A DNA stretch of 64,000 bases, from the NCBI GenBank assembly GCA_047973125.1, contig JBKEBK010000023.1, positions 95,193-159,192 of the forward strand. The letters are read 5' to 3'. The position numbers and the translations under genes are program-made. Source of the stretch: CAYNRG01 sp047973125. Lineage in GTDB: Bacteria; Bacillota_I; Bacilli_A; Erysipelotrichales; Erysipelotrichaceae. The notes under the pieces are model-generated. The model made no database searches, had not been told where the DNA came from, and was given only the letters and a program-made list of their open reading frames with translations. The number at the start of each line of letters is the position of its first letter. Position 1 is the stretch's first letter. Below are positions 45,479-54,825 of this stretch, in pieces.

Positions 45479-45889
45479 ATGAGTAAAGTTGCAGTTGTAT
45501 ACTACAGTGGTACAGGTAATACTGAAATGATGGCTAATGCCATTGTTGAGGGTGTCACAACAAATGGAAGTGATGCAAAACTAATTAATGTAAGTGATTT
45601 TAAAGTTGAAATGGTAAGTGAGTTTGATGCCTTTGCTTTTGGTTGTCCATCGATGGGTGATGAGGCCTTAGAAGAGAGTGAGTTTGAGCCAATGTGGTCA
45701 GAAGTTTCAAATTTATTAGAAGGTAAGAAAGTTGTCTTATTTGGATCTTATAGTTGGGGTGATGGCCAGTGGATGAGAGATTGGGAAAGTAATGCTCCAT
45801 GTACTATTTTAGATACCTTAATTTGTAATGAAACACCTGATGATGAAGGGCTTAATAAATGTCGTGAATTATCTGCAAAGCTTCTTTAA
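45479..45889 (+). CDS. short-chain flavodoxin
   Basis: A 136-residue FMN electron carrier. The phosphate loop YSGTGNTEMMANAI is at about residues 9-22, and the flavin-flanking loops are GCPSMGDEALEES and GSYSWGDGQWM. It is in the size range of short-chain flavodoxins. AAGGAGG lies upstream. It is a single-gene unit with a consensus promoter, so probably highly expressed; partners such as pyruvate:flavodoxin oxidoreductase are not in the window. Confidence 0.93.
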   Translation: MSKVAVVYYSGTGNTEMMANAIVEGVTTNGSDAKLINVSDFKVEMVSEFDAFAFGCPSMGDEALEESEFEPMWSEVSNLLEGKKVVLFGSYSWGDGQWMRDWESNAPCTILDTLICNETPDDEGLNKCRELSAKLL

Positions 45890-45950
45890 TTTATAGATTA
45901 AATTGCATATCTATGGTAAAATATAGATAACAAAGGAGGTTTTGAAAGAT

Positions 45951-46274
45951 ATGAAACTGATTTTAGCGATTGTATCAAATGATGACAGCTCTGCTGTATC
46001 ATCTGCTTTGACTAAAGAAAATTATTCAGTTACACGACTAGCAACAACAGGAGGCTTCTTAAGAGCTGGAAATACAACGATGATTGTTGGGTGTGAAGAT
46101 GATAGAGTTAGTAAGGCAATAGAAGTTATTGGAGAAAAAAGTAAAAGAAGAACTGAGATTGTTCCATCAACAGCATCTTATGATGTTGGAAGATATGCTT
46201 CATTTCCAGTAGAAGTTCAAGTTGGAGGAGCGACAATCTTTATCATTGATGTTGAGCAGTTTGAAAAATTATAA
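45951..46274 (+). CDS. cyclic-di-AMP receptor, PII-like (DarA/PstA)
   Basis: A 107-residue protein of the DUF970 family, PII-like trimers that bind cyclic di-AMP in Bacillota. The sequence LILAIVSNDDSSAVSSALT, the binding segment RLATTGGFLRAGNTTMIVG, and the C-terminal FPVEVQVGGATIFIIDVEQF match. ATG 45951 follows AAAGGAGG at 45932-45939; an in-frame TTG at 45942 is too close to that site. In Bacillus the family gene lies near tmk; here the neighbours differ. Confidence 0.9.
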   Translation: MKLILAIVSNDDSSAVSSALTKENYSVTRLATTGGFLRAGNTTMIVGCEDDRVSKAIEVIGEKSKRRTEIVPSTASYDVGRYASFPVEVQVGGATIFIIDVEQFEKL

Positions 46275-46295
46275 GATGGCATAGGTCATCTTTTT
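46273..46295 (+). terminator. weak terminator after cyclic-di-AMP receptor gene
   Basis: AAGATG and CATCTT form a short stem followed by TTTTT, overlapping the stop codon. The stem is only six to seven pairs, so read-through into the GNAT gene is likely. Confidence 0.5.
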
Positions 46296-46309
46296 AAATG
46301 GGGGTACAT

Positions 46310-46813
46310 ATGGTAAGAAAAGCAGAGTTAAAAGATCTTGAGTTTATATTTGAGATAGTTATTTCTTCAATAAAGTATTTAAAAGATAATAACATTGACC
46401 AGTGGCAAAATGGCTATCCTAATAAAGAAGTAATTATTAATGATATTAAAGATGGCATTGGTTATGTATTAGAATATGACAATATTATTATCGGCTATTT
46501 TGTACTTTTTGATAAGAAAGAGCCATCATATGATGAAATTGATGGGTCTTGGATAAGTTCTAATAAATATGGAACTATTCATCGTTTAATGATTAAAGAT
46601 GATTATAAAGGTAAAGAGATGGCTTTAATCATTTTAGAATTTATTGAAAAGACTTTGATTGACAATAATGTTGATTATTTAAGGATTGATACTCATAAAG
46701 ATAATGTGTCAATGAAAAAATGGATTATTAAAAATGGGTTTTCATATTGTGGTATAATCTATATAAGAAAAAATGAAATGCGATTAGCATATGAGAAAAG
46801 AGTGAGAAGATGA
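46310..46813 (+). CDS. GNAT family N-acetyltransferase
   Basis: A 167-residue acetyltransferase-fold protein: IRKA-type start MVRKAELKDLEFIFEI, a central IHRLMIKDDYKGKEMALIILEFIE coenzyme A region and the C-terminal RIDTHKDNVSMKKWIIKNGF block. ATG 46310 was chosen because a GGGGG ribosome site (46300-46304) precedes it; an in-frame ATG at 46298 overlaps that site. The substrate is unknown. The stop overlaps the next start by four bases. Confidence 0.85.
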   Translation: MVRKAELKDLEFIFEIVISSIKYLKDNNIDQWQNGYPNKEVIINDIKDGIGYVLEYDNIIIGYFVLFDKKEPSYDEIDGSWISSNKYGTIHRLMIKDDYKGKEMALIILEFIEKTLIDNNVDYLRIDTHKDNVSMKKWIIKNGFSYCGIIYIRKNEMRLAYEKRVRR

Positions 46814-47829
46814 AAGAATATATATTAGATAAATTAAAGGACATTTTAGCGATTGATTCGCCTACTGGCTACACTAAAGAGGTTATAGATTACTTACAAA
46901 GTGAAGTAAGCTCATTAGGCTTTAAAACATATACAACACAAAAAGGAAATCTTGTTGTTGAAATTGATGGAAGTGATAAAAGTGCTATTGCAGTCTGTGC
47001 TCATGCGGACACTTTAGGATTAATGGTAAGATCTATCAAGGATAATGGTAAGCTAAGTGTAACCTTGGTTGGTGGTTTACAAATGAATACAGTTAATGGG
47101 GAATATTGTAGAGTTTATACAAGGGATAATAAAGTTTACACTGGTACCTTGCTAAGTACTACCCCAAGCTCGCATGTCTATCCGGATGCTAAGGGAGTAA
47201 TTGCTGATGATAAGACGATTGAAATAAGATTAGATGAAGTTGTAAATTCAAAAGAAGATGTCTTAGCTTTGGGTATTAATAATGGAGACTTTGTTGCTAT
47301 TGATCCTAAAACAGAATTTACAAAGTCTGGCTATATTAAATCAAGATTTTTAGATGATAAATTAAGTGTTGCGATCTTACTTGGAATAATTAAAAAATTT
47401 AAGGGAGAAAAACTAAAAAGAAAAACTTACTTTATTTTTACAGTTTATGAAGAAGTTGGTCATGGTAATAGTTACCTTCCACAAGACATAACAGAGGTCT
47501 TAGGGGTTGATATGGGCTGTATTGGTCTTGATTTATCTTGTAGTGAACATGATGTATCAATTTGTGCAAAAGATTCAAGAGGACCATACGATTATGAAAT
47601 GACTTCAAAACTTGTAAGTATTGCTAAAGAAAATAAATTAAACTATGCTGTTGATATTTATCCGTTTTATGGATCAGATGTATCTGCTGCTTTATCCTCA
47701 TCAAATGATATAAAAGGAGCATTAGTTGGACCTGGAGTTCATGCAAGTCATGGCTTAGAAAGAAGTCACACAGATGCCATTGATGCAACATATGATTTAG
47801 TGTATAAGTATTTAATGGGTGATAAATAG
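46810..47829 (+). CDS. M42 family metallopeptidase
   Basis: A 339-residue cytoplasmic aminopeptidase of the YsdC/FrvX group, which form large tetrahedral complexes and clip N-terminal residues from peptides. Metal-site segments seen are AVCAHADTLGLMV, SRFLDDKLSVA and FTVYEEVGHGNSYLPQ, followed by DMGCIGLD and VGPGVHASHGLERSH, with the Asp, Glu and His ligands in the expected order. It is translationally coupled to the GNAT gene. Confidence 0.92.
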   Translation: MKEYILDKLKDILAIDSPTGYTKEVIDYLQSEVSSLGFKTYTTQKGNLVVEIDGSDKSAIAVCAHADTLGLMVRSIKDNGKLSVTLVGGLQMNTVNGEYCRVYTRDNKVYTGTLLSTTPSSHVYPDAKGVIADDKTIEIRLDEVVNSKEDVLALGINNGDFVAIDPKTEFTKSGYIKSRFLDDKLSVAILLGIIKKFKGEKLKRKTYFIFTVYEEVGHGNSYLPQDITEVLGVDMGCIGLDLSCSEHDVSICAKDSRGPYDYEMTSKLVSIAKENKLNYAVDIYPFYGSDVSAALSSSNDIKGALVGPGVHASHGLERSHTDAIDATYDLVYKYLMGDK

Positions 47830-47831
47830 TT

Positions 47832-48743
47832 ATGAAGATAATAACACTTTTATTTCCGCAAATTTTCTTAATGTTTGCACTTATGGCACTAGGGTATTTT
47901 TGTTATCGTAAAAATAAATTATCTGAGCAAAGTTCAAAAGAATTAAGTTGGTTACTTGTAAATATTGTAATTCCTGTTGTTCTTTTTAATTCTTTTTTAA
48001 GAGAGTACAGTGCTACAGAATTTAATTCTTTTCTAATAGCTGTTATCTATTCTGTGATTGCGATTGTAATAGGGATTGCTGTTTCATATATTTTCTTTAG
48101 AAAGAATCAAGCATTAGAGCGTTTTGCAAGCATCTATTCTAATGCTTCATTTATTGGTATTCCAATCATTTCAGCAATTTTTTCTAAAGAGGTATTATTT
48201 TATTTAAGTGCCTATATAGTTGTTTTTATGTTGTTTATCTTTACTCATGGATTATATCTTATATCAAAAGACATTAATGAGATATCACTTAAAAAGATTA
48301 TTAAAAATCCTACTTTGATTGCCATTTTATTGGGTATTATAATTTACAGCTGTAATATACAGTTTCCAACTGTTATATCAAATTTCACAACAGTGTTAGG
48401 TAGCCTTAATACACCGCTTAGTATGATACTGCTTGGTTGTTTTATGGCTAAGGGATCACTTGGCGAAATGTTAAAGAACTATAAAGCTCTTGGTATTTCA
48501 TTTGTTAGATTAATTATCGTTCCGATAACTACAATCATCTTTTTTAGTTTTATTGAGGGTGATTATCTTTTAAAGATGATAGTTGTGGTTACAAATGCTG
48601 TTCCTAGTGCTATTATGTTGGCGCTTTTTGCTGAAATTTATGATGAGAATCCTAAGCTTGCTGCACAATATGTTTCAATTACAACGCTTCTAAGTATAAT
48701 TAGTCTTCCGATAATTATATTTATTGCTGAGAAATTACTTTAA
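47832..48743 (+). CDS. AEC family permease
   Basis: A 303-residue membrane protein of the auxin efflux carrier family with about ten hydrophobic segments. The N-terminal half has LMALGYFCYRKNKLS and the SNASFIGIPII segment, and the C-terminal half has LNTPLSMILLGCFMA. Family members carry organic acids such as malate or small metabolites. It starts three bases after the M42 peptidase gene; the pairing suggests, without proof, export or uptake of a peptide-derived acid. Confidence 0.85.
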   Translation: MKIITLLFPQIFLMFALMALGYFCYRKNKLSEQSSKELSWLLVNIVIPVVLFNSFLREYSATEFNSFLIAVIYSVIAIVIGIAVSYIFFRKNQALERFASIYSNASFIGIPIISAIFSKEVLFYLSAYIVVFMLFIFTHGLYLISKDINEISLKKIIKNPTLIAILLGIIIYSCNIQFPTVISNFTTVLGSLNTPLSMILLGCFMAKGSLGEMLKNYKALGISFVRLIIVPITTIIFFSFIEGDYLLKMIVVVTNAVPSAIMLALFAEIYDENPKLAAQYVSITTLLSIISLPIIIFIAEKLL

Positions 48744-48767
48744 AATATAGTAACCTATATTTTTTTT
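48742..48767 (+). terminator. intrinsic terminator after AEC permease
   Basis: AAAATATAG and CTATATTTT pair over a TAAC loop and run into a T tract. The arms are AT-rich, so strength is moderate. Confidence 0.7.
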
Positions 48768-48781
48768 ATGAGAGGAGAAAC

Positions 48782-49504
48782 ATGAAAATAATAATATCAC
48801 CTGCAAAAACTATGCAGGACATAGAAGTGGTTTTTGATGATATGAAAAAACCAATGTTTTATAAAGAGGCCAAACAATTAAGGTCGTATTTATCTACACT
48901 GAAGAAGAGTGAGTTAAAAAGTATTTTAAATGCAAGTGATAAATTGATTGATTTAAACTATGATCGCTATCAAAGAGATAATTTATTGAAGGTACCATCT
49001 TTAATGAGTTATCAAGGTTTACAGTATCAACATATGGCTGCACATTTATATACTGTTGATGATTGGGAGTTTGTAAAAAAGCATTTATGGATTATTTCTG
49101 GAATGTATGGAATACTATCTCCTGATGATGAGGTGTCAGTTTATCGATTAGAGATGCAAGCAAAATTTAAATATGGTGACTTTGATACACTAGAGGATTA
49201 TTGGAGTGATATTTTCAAGGATAAAATCCATGAAGATATCTTAAATTTAGCTTCTAAGGAATATAGTGAAGTTATAAGAAAAAATAATAAGGGTAAATTT
49301 ATTGATGTCATCTTTGCGGTTGAAGAAAAAGAAAAGCTTAAAGTAAAGGCAACAGTTGCTAAAATGGCAAGAGGGGCAATGGTTAGCTATATTGTAAAAA
49401 ATAGGATAGAAAAAATAGATGATATTAAAGGTTTTAATGAATTTAATTTTAGTTATCGAAGTGACTTATCAACAAGAGAAAAGTTTGTCTTTGTAAAAGA
49501 ATAA
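48782..49504 (+). CDS. yaaA: peroxide stress protein YaaA
   Basis: A 240-residue member of the YaaA/DUF328 family, reported to lower free iron and protect DNA during peroxide stress. The N-terminus KIIISPAKTM, then SYQGLQYQHM, ISGMYGILSPDDEVSVYRLEM and the C-terminal MARGAMVSYIVKNRI match the family well. AGAGGAG lies upstream. It stands between the AEC permease and the liv operon, with no functional link visible. Confidence 0.92.
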   Translation: MKIIISPAKTMQDIEVVFDDMKKPMFYKEAKQLRSYLSTLKKSELKSILNASDKLIDLNYDRYQRDNLLKVPSLMSYQGLQYQHMAAHLYTVDDWEFVKKHLWIISGMYGILSPDDEVSVYRLEMQAKFKYGDFDTLEDYWSDIFKDKIHEDILNLASKEYSEVIRKNNKGKFIDVIFAVEEKEKLKVKATVAKMARGAMVSYIVKNRIEKIDDIKGFNEFNFSYRSDLSTREKFVFVKE

Positions 49505-49544
49505 AGAAACAAGTTACATTTTTATGAAAAACTTTCAAAAATTA

Positions 49545-49573
49545 TTGTAAATTAAATAAAATATGTGTATAAT
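49545..49573 (+). promoter_or_regulatory. promoter of the liv operon
   Basis: TTGTAA (49545-49550) and TATAAT (49568-49573) are 17 bp apart, 43 bp before the binding-protein gene. No T-box or CodY box is obvious in the 111-bp gap. Confidence 0.7.
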
Positions 49574-49615
49574 ATCATTAATTACTCAAAAAAATGAGGG
49601 AAAAGGGGAAGAAAA

Positions 49616-50716
49616 ATGAAAAAATACTTTAAATGTTTATTAGCAGTAATGATGATGTTTACGATGGTAGCATGCTCTAAAAACAGTGAGGATAATTTAG
49701 TAATTGGAAGTATTGGTCCATATGAGGGTGAATACTCAGTTTATGGTTTAGCTGTAAGAAATGGTGTTCAAATGGCAATAGATGAAGCTGGTGAAGTTCT
49801 TGGAAAAAAAGTAGAATTAGTTGCTTATGATTCTAAGGGTGATGTAATGGAAGCAACCAATTCATATTTTAAATTAGTTGATAGTGATAAAGCGGTTGCG
49901 ATTGTTGGTCCAACTTTAAGTGGAGAATCAATTGCTGTTGGTGAAGCATCTCAAGATTATAAAACACCAATCTTATCACCATCAGCAACTGCAATTGATT
50001 ACACATTAACTGGTGATAATGTTTTTAGAGGAGCATTTACTGATCCTTATCAAGCAAAAGCAATGGGAGAGTTTGCTGCTACTGAGTTAAAGGCAAAAAC
50101 TGCGGCAATTTTATATAATGCAGGTTCTGATTATTCAGAAGGATTAACAGAAAACTTCACTAAGGAATTTGAAGCTCTTGGAGGAGAAGTTGTGTTATCT
50201 GAAGCATATGCTTCAGCTGATAAAGACTTTAATACTCAGCTTACTAAAATTTTAGAAGAACAACCTGATGTATTATTTATTCCAAACTATTATCAAGATA
50301 ATGCTTTAATTGCTTCTCAAGCAAGAAATTTAGGAATTGAATCAGTATTTCTAGGTGGCGATGGTTGGGATGGAGTTCTAAGTGTTGTAGAAGATGCTTC
50401 AGCTCTTGAAGGAGCAATCTTCTGTAACCACTACTCACCAGATGATGAGGACATTATTGCTTGGTTTGAAGCTTACAAAGAGAAATTCGATATGGATGCA
50501 ACAGCCTTTGCGGTACTTGGATATGATAGTGCAAAGCTGATGCTTCAAGCAATTACTGAAGCTAATTCAGAAGATCCACAAGCAATAGTTGATGCTTTAA
50601 ATAATATTAGTTATGAAGGATTGTTAGGTGGGGTAACATTTGATGAGAATGGTGATCCAATTAAAAATCTTGCATTTATAACCGTAAAAGATGGGGAATA
50701 TGCTAGTTATAAATAA
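49616..50716 (+). CDS. livK: branched-chain amino acid ABC transporter, binding lipoprotein
   Basis: A 366-residue substrate-binding lipoprotein of the Leu/Ile/Val type. The signal sequence ends in a lipobox MVACS with Cys20, which would be lipidated by Lgt. Mature landmarks are IGSIGPYEGEYSVYGLAVRNGVQ, VGPTLSGESIAV and SPSATAIDYT with the ligand-binding serine/threonine region. A strong terminator follows, so this subunit is probably made in excess over the permease. Confidence 0.9.
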   Translation: MKKYFKCLLAVMMMFTMVACSKNSEDNLVIGSIGPYEGEYSVYGLAVRNGVQMAIDEAGEVLGKKVELVAYDSKGDVMEATNSYFKLVDSDKAVAIVGPTLSGESIAVGEASQDYKTPILSPSATAIDYTLTGDNVFRGAFTDPYQAKAMGEFAATELKAKTAAILYNAGSDYSEGLTENFTKEFEALGGEVVLSEAYASADKDFNTQLTKILEEQPDVLFIPNYYQDNALIASQARNLGIESVFLGGDGWDGVLSVVEDASALEGAIFCNHYSPDDEDIIAWFEAYKEKFDMDATAFAVLGYDSAKLMLQAITEANSEDPQAIVDALNNISYEGLLGGVTFDENGDPIKNLAFITVKDGEYASYK

Positions 50717-50724
50717 TTAGGGAT

Positions 50725-50753
50725 AATTGAAGAGCTATTACTCTTCAATTTTT
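50725..50753 (+). terminator. terminator/attenuator between livK and livH
   Basis: The perfect ten-base arms AATTGAAGAG (50725-50734) and CTCTTCAATT (50741-50750) are followed by TTT. This kind of hairpin behind a binding-protein gene usually sets the ratio between it and the permease. Confidence 0.88.
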
Positions 50754-50777
50754 CCATTTTAGTAAAGGGGGAAGTTT

Positions 50778-51656
50778 ATGGAACAGTTTTTTTTACAAGT
50801 AATAAATGGTTTAAGTATTGGTAGTATTTATGCCTTGGTAGCGCTTGGTTATACGATGGTTTATGGTATTGCAAAGCTAATTAATTTTGCTCATGGTGAA
50901 ATTATCATGGTAGGATCTTATGTGGTTTTTGTAATTTTTGTCCAACTTAAAATGCCACTTTTAGTTGCAATTTTAGCATCAATTATAATTTGTGCACTAC
51001 TTGGAGTATTAATTGAAAAGGTAGCTTATAAACCACTGAGGTCTGCTTCAAGAATTTCGCTCTTAATTACAGCGATTGGAGTTAGCTATTTACTTCAAAG
51101 TTTATTTCAGTTAATCTTTAGTGCTAATCCCAAATCTTTTCCTAATATAATTGATTTTGCTCCAATTAAAATTGGATCTATATCAATTGCTGCTAACTAT
51201 TGGTTTACTTTTGTAGTATCGGTTATTTTTATGATACTTCTTGAAAGGTTTGTTAAGATGAGCAAAACTGGAAGAGCAATGCGTGCTGTTAGTGAGGATC
51301 GAGGAGCAGCAGAGTTAATGGGTATAAATATTGACAAAACAATCTCGATTACTTTTGCGATTGGATCAGGACTAGCTGCCATTGCTGGCATCTTATATAG
51401 TTCCTCTTATCCACTAATTACTCCATATATGGGATCATTTCTTGGCATTAAAGCATTTATTGCAGCAGTACTTGGAGGAATTGGAAGTATTCCAGGGGCA
51501 GTTCTTGGGGGCTTCTTACTGGGGTTAACTGAGAGTTTATCTAAGGCGTATATTTCATCGCAACTTGCAGATGCTATTGTGTTTTCGGTTTTAATACTAA
51601 TGTTAGTAGTAAAGCCTGCTGGTATTCTTGGTAAGAATCGCAAAGAAAAGGTATAG
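50778..51656 (+). CDS. livH: branched-chain amino acid ABC transporter permease LivH
   Basis: A 292-residue inner permease with about eight membrane segments. LSIGSIYALVALGYTMVYGIAKLINFAHGEIIM is the family's N-terminal block, AVSEDRGAAELMGIN the coupling loop for the ATPase, and AVLGGIGSIPGAVLGG the C-terminal signature. A GGGGGAAG site precedes the ATG. Confidence 0.94.
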   Translation: MEQFFLQVINGLSIGSIYALVALGYTMVYGIAKLINFAHGEIIMVGSYVVFVIFVQLKMPLLVAILASIIICALLGVLIEKVAYKPLRSASRISLLITAIGVSYLLQSLFQLIFSANPKSFPNIIDFAPIKIGSISIAANYWFTFVVSVIFMILLERFVKMSKTGRAMRAVSEDRGAAELMGINIDKTISITFAIGSGLAAIAGILYSSSYPLITPYMGSFLGIKAFIAAVLGGIGSIPGAVLGGFLLGLTESLSKAYISSQLADAIVFSVLILMLVVKPAGILGKNRKEKV

Positions 51657-51667
51657 GAGGATAGATG

Positions 51668-52627
51668 ATGAAAAAAATAAATAAAGAATCACTTTTATAT
51701 CCTGTGCTATTATCCTTTGCTATATTTGTCTTATTAAGTTTACTAATGATGTTTGATGTTCTTGGAAGATATGAAACAGGGATTATTATTTCAATATGTA
51801 TTAATATAATCTTAGTTATTAGTTTAAATATTACAACAGGATTTCTGGGTCAATTAACTCTTGGTCATGCAGGGTTTATGGCTGTTGGAGCGTATGGTTC
51901 TGCCTATTTGCTAAAGGAAGTTTTAAATTTTCTACCATCAAGTATTGGCTTTGTAATAGCTTTAATACTTGGAGGATTACTAGCAATGTTTTTTGGAATA
52001 GTAATTGGTGTACCAACACTTAGATTAAAAGGAGACTATTTAGCTATTATCACTCTTGCCTTTGGCGAGGTGATAAGAACAATCTTACTTAATTTAAAAA
52101 TAGTTGGTGGTGCAAAAGGATATACTGGTATTTCAAGATTAACTAATTTTAATAATGTCTTTATTATAATGATAATAAGTTCAGTTTTGATGATTTTATT
52201 AATAAGATCTCGACATGGGCGAGCAATAATTTCAGTTAGAGAAGATGAAATTGCAGCCGAGGCAAGTGGAATTAATACTGCTTACTTTAAAATTTTAGCT
52301 TTTGTTACAGCGGCATTTTTTGCAGGGGTTGCCGGTGGCTTGTATGCTCATTATATGGGCATACTAGAGCCGAGAACCTTTGGTTTTAATAAATCAATTG
52401 AAATTTTAGTAATGGTTGTCTTGGGTGGTATGGGCAATATAAAAGGTGGAATAATTTCTGCAATTATATTAACTTTACTTCCAGAGTTACTAAGAGATGC
52501 TGCTAGTTATCGCACATTAATATATGCGCTTGTGCTAATAGTGATGATGCTATTTAAAAATAATCCGATGTGGATGTATCACATTAAAGAGTTCTTTAAA
52601 TTTAAAAGAAAGGAAAAAGTTGTATGA
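51668..52627 (+). CDS. livM: branched-chain amino acid ABC transporter permease LivM
   Basis: The second permease, 319 residues. Landmarks are GQLTLGHAGFMAVGAYGSA, PTLRLKGDYLAIITLAFGE, the coupling loop AIISVREDEIAAEASGIN and VLGGMGNIKGGIISA. ATG 51668 lies seven bases after AGGAGG; ATG 51665 would be too close. It overlaps livG by four bases. Confidence 0.93.
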   Translation: MKKINKESLLYPVLLSFAIFVLLSLLMMFDVLGRYETGIIISICINIILVISLNITTGFLGQLTLGHAGFMAVGAYGSAYLLKEVLNFLPSSIGFVIALILGGLLAMFFGIVIGVPTLRLKGDYLAIITLAFGEVIRTILLNLKIVGGAKGYTGISRLTNFNNVFIIMIISSVLMILLIRSRHGRAIISVREDEIAAEASGINTAYFKILAFVTAAFFAGVAGGLYAHYMGILEPRTFGFNKSIEILVMVVLGGMGNIKGGIISAIILTLLPELLRDAASYRTLIYALVLIVMMLFKNNPMWMYHIKEFFKFKRKEKVV

Positions 52628-53382
52628 GTATATTAGAAGTCAAGAAACTTGGAATTAACTTTGGTGGCTTAAGGGCTGTTGATAACTTTGATCTTTCAAT
52701 TGAGAATAAAGAACTAGTTGGATTAATTGGACCAAATGGTGCAGGAAAAACTACAATCTTTAATTTATTAACGGGTGTATATCAGCCAAATGATGGTGAA
52801 ATACTTTTAGCTGGTACTTCGATTAAAAATAAAGCTCCTAATAAGATTGCTGCTGTTGGGGTTGCTAGAACTTTCCAAAATATTAGATTGTTTAATAATT
52901 TAAGTGTAGAGAATAATATTAAGATTGCTCTTCATAACCAAGTTAACTATAGTATATTAGATTCGCTTTTAAGGAATAAAAAATATTCTCAGCAGGAAAA
53001 ATGGATGAGTGATGAAGTTTTAAGAATTTTAGATATTTTTGATTTAAAGGGGTTTGCTAAAGCAAAGGCTAGAAGTTTACCTTATGGAAAACAGAGAGAA
53101 TTAGAAATCGCAAGAGCTTTAGCGACTTCACCTAAATTATTACTACTTGATGAGCCTGCTGCTGGTATGAATCCTCAAGAGACAAAAGAATTGATGGCAA
53201 TTATAAAAAAAATTCGTGATAAATTTAATTGTTCAATTTTATTAATTGAGCATGATATGAAACTTGTTATGGGTGTTTGTGAGAGGATAACAGTTTTAAA
53301 TTATGGAAGAGTCTTGGCAAGTGGAACACCAAGTGAAATTCAGGCTAATCCACAAGTTATCAAGGCATATTTGGGGGAATAG
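52624..53382 (+). CDS. livG: branched-chain amino acid ABC transporter ATPase LivG
   Basis: A 252-residue ATPase. Walker A is GPNGAGKTT, the family-specific GVARTFQNIRLFNNLSVENN follows, the signature is a degenerate LPYGKQRELEIARAL and Walker B is LLLDEPAAGMNPQE. It pairs with LivF on the LivHM permease. Confidence 0.95.
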   Translation: MSILEVKKLGINFGGLRAVDNFDLSIENKELVGLIGPNGAGKTTIFNLLTGVYQPNDGEILLAGTSIKNKAPNKIAAVGVARTFQNIRLFNNLSVENNIKIALHNQVNYSILDSLLRNKKYSQQEKWMSDEVLRILDIFDLKGFAKAKARSLPYGKQRELEIARALATSPKLLLLDEPAAGMNPQETKELMAIIKKIRDKFNCSILLIEHDMKLVMGVCERITVLNYGRVLASGTPSEIQANPQVIKAYLGE

Positions 53383-53385
53383 CTT

Positions 53386-54090
53386 ATGTTAAAAGTTGAA
53401 AATTTAAAAGTTCAGTATGGTGCTATAGAAGCAATAAAGGGAATTTCATTTGAAATTAATGATGGTGAAATTGTATCTTTAATTGGGGCGAATGGTGCAG
53501 GGAAAACAACAATTCTTCATACTATTTCAGCCTTACTTAAAGCAAGTGAGGGCAGTATTTTATTAAATGGAGAAGATATTACAAAAACTGCAGCTGATAA
53601 ACTTGTAAAGATTGGTGTTGTACAGGTTCCAGAAAGAAGAAGAATATTTGCTGAGCAGACTGTTGAAGAAAATTTAGAGTTAGGGGCATATACTAGAAAA
53701 GAAAAAAAATTAGTTGATCAAGATCTTAAAAAGATATATGAGCGCTTTCCAAGGTTAAAGGAAAGAAGAAAACAAATTGCTGGAACCCTATCAGGAGGAG
53801 AACAACAGATGTTGGCTATGGGAAGAGCGCTCATGGCTAAGCCTAAGATCTTATTGTTAGATGAGCCAAGCATGGGTCTTGCTCCGCTTCTTATCAAGGA
53901 AATATTTAATATTATTAAAGAAATTAATAATCAAGGTGTTACAATATTATTAGTAGAACAAAATGCTAAGATGGCTTTAGGGATATCTGATAGAGCTTAT
54001 GTATTAGAAACGGGTAATGTTGTAGCAGAAGGAACTGGCACAGAATTAGCAAATAGTGAAAAGATAAAGAAAGCATACTTAGGAGGTTAA
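53386..54090 (+). CDS. livF: branched-chain amino acid ABC transporter ATPase LivF
   Basis: A 234-residue ATPase. Walker A is GANGAGKTT, the LivF-type VPERRRIFAEQTVEENLELGAY block follows, then LSGGEQQMLAMGRALM and LLLDEPSMGLAP. It starts three bases after livG ends, and the CBS-ACT gene starts two bases after its stop. Confidence 0.95.
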   Translation: MLKVENLKVQYGAIEAIKGISFEINDGEIVSLIGANGAGKTTILHTISALLKASEGSILLNGEDITKTAADKLVKIGVVQVPERRRIFAEQTVEENLELGAYTRKEKKLVDQDLKKIYERFPRLKERRKQIAGTLSGGEQQMLAMGRALMAKPKILLLDEPSMGLAPLLIKEIFNIIKEINNQGVTILLVEQNAKMALGISDRAYVLETGNVVAEGTGTELANSEKIKKAYLGG

Positions 54091-54091
54091 A

Positions 54092-54721
54092 ATGTTAGTT
54101 AAAAATAGAATGACTAAAGATCCAATTACTGCAGATAAGAATACATCAATTAGTGATGCGTTGTATATTATGAAGAAGAATGATTTTCATCGTTTGCCAA
54201 TTGTTGAAAATGATAGAATAATTGGTCTTATAACAGAGGGGACAATTGCAGATCATACTCCCACTAAAGCAACAAGTCTATCGATCCATGAATTAAATTA
54301 TCTGCTTTCAAAAACTACGGTGGAAGATGTGATGATAAAGGATTTAACAATAATTGATCCTGATGCTCTTTTAGAAGAAGCTGCAGTTGAAATGAGAAAT
54401 AATAATATAGGTTGTCTACCGGTTGTTAAAGATAATAAATTAGTTGGGATTATAACTCAAAATGATATCTTTGATGCCTTTGTAGATTTATTGGGCTTTT
54501 ATACAGAAACTACAAGGTATGTAATAGAAACAGATAAGGATACTCCAGGGACACTTTCTTTAATCGCTGATGCGTTCTTAAAGAATCAAGCTAATGTTAC
54601 TAATATGGCTGTTTATCATCGTGATGGTTTAGTTGATGTTGTTATTAGAGCAAGTAACATTGATCCTGAAAAAGTAAAGGGTAATTTAGAAGAAAAAGGC
54701 TTTAAAGTTACTTACCAATAA
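54092..54721 (+). CDS. CBS-CBS-ACT domain protein
   Basis: A 209-residue cytoplasmic sensor. Two CBS domains (residues 1-65, MTKDPITADKNTSISDALYIM; and 80-135, MIKDLTIIDPDALLEEAA) are followed by an ACT domain (about 140-205). CBS pairs bind adenine nucleotides and ACT domains bind amino acids, so it may report cell energy and branched-chain amino acid levels. It has the same layout as AcuB of Bacillus, but the setting is a liv operon, not an acetoin operon. AGGAGG lies in the end of livF. Confidence 0.9.
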   Translation: MLVKNRMTKDPITADKNTSISDALYIMKKNDFHRLPIVENDRIIGLITEGTIADHTPTKATSLSIHELNYLLSKTTVEDVMIKDLTIIDPDALLEEAAVEMRNNNIGCLPVVKDNKLVGIITQNDIFDAFVDLLGFYTETTRYVIETDKDTPGTLSLIADAFLKNQANVTNMAVYHRDGLVDVVIRASNIDPEKVKGNLEEKGFKVTYQ

Positions 54722-54724
54722 GAG

Positions 54725-54755
54725 AAGCATAAAACATCTGTTTTATGCTTTTTTT
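54725..54755 (+). terminator. strong terminator of the liv operon
   Basis: AAGCATAAAACA (54725-54736) pairs with TGTTTTATGCTT (54739-54750), followed by TTTTT. This perfect stem marks the boundary between core and accessory genes. Confidence 0.93.
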
Positions 54756-54825
54756 CTTAATTGAATCAAAATCATAAAAGCAAAATACAGTAAAGATATG
54801 ATTGGTTATTTTTAAATGGTTTTGG

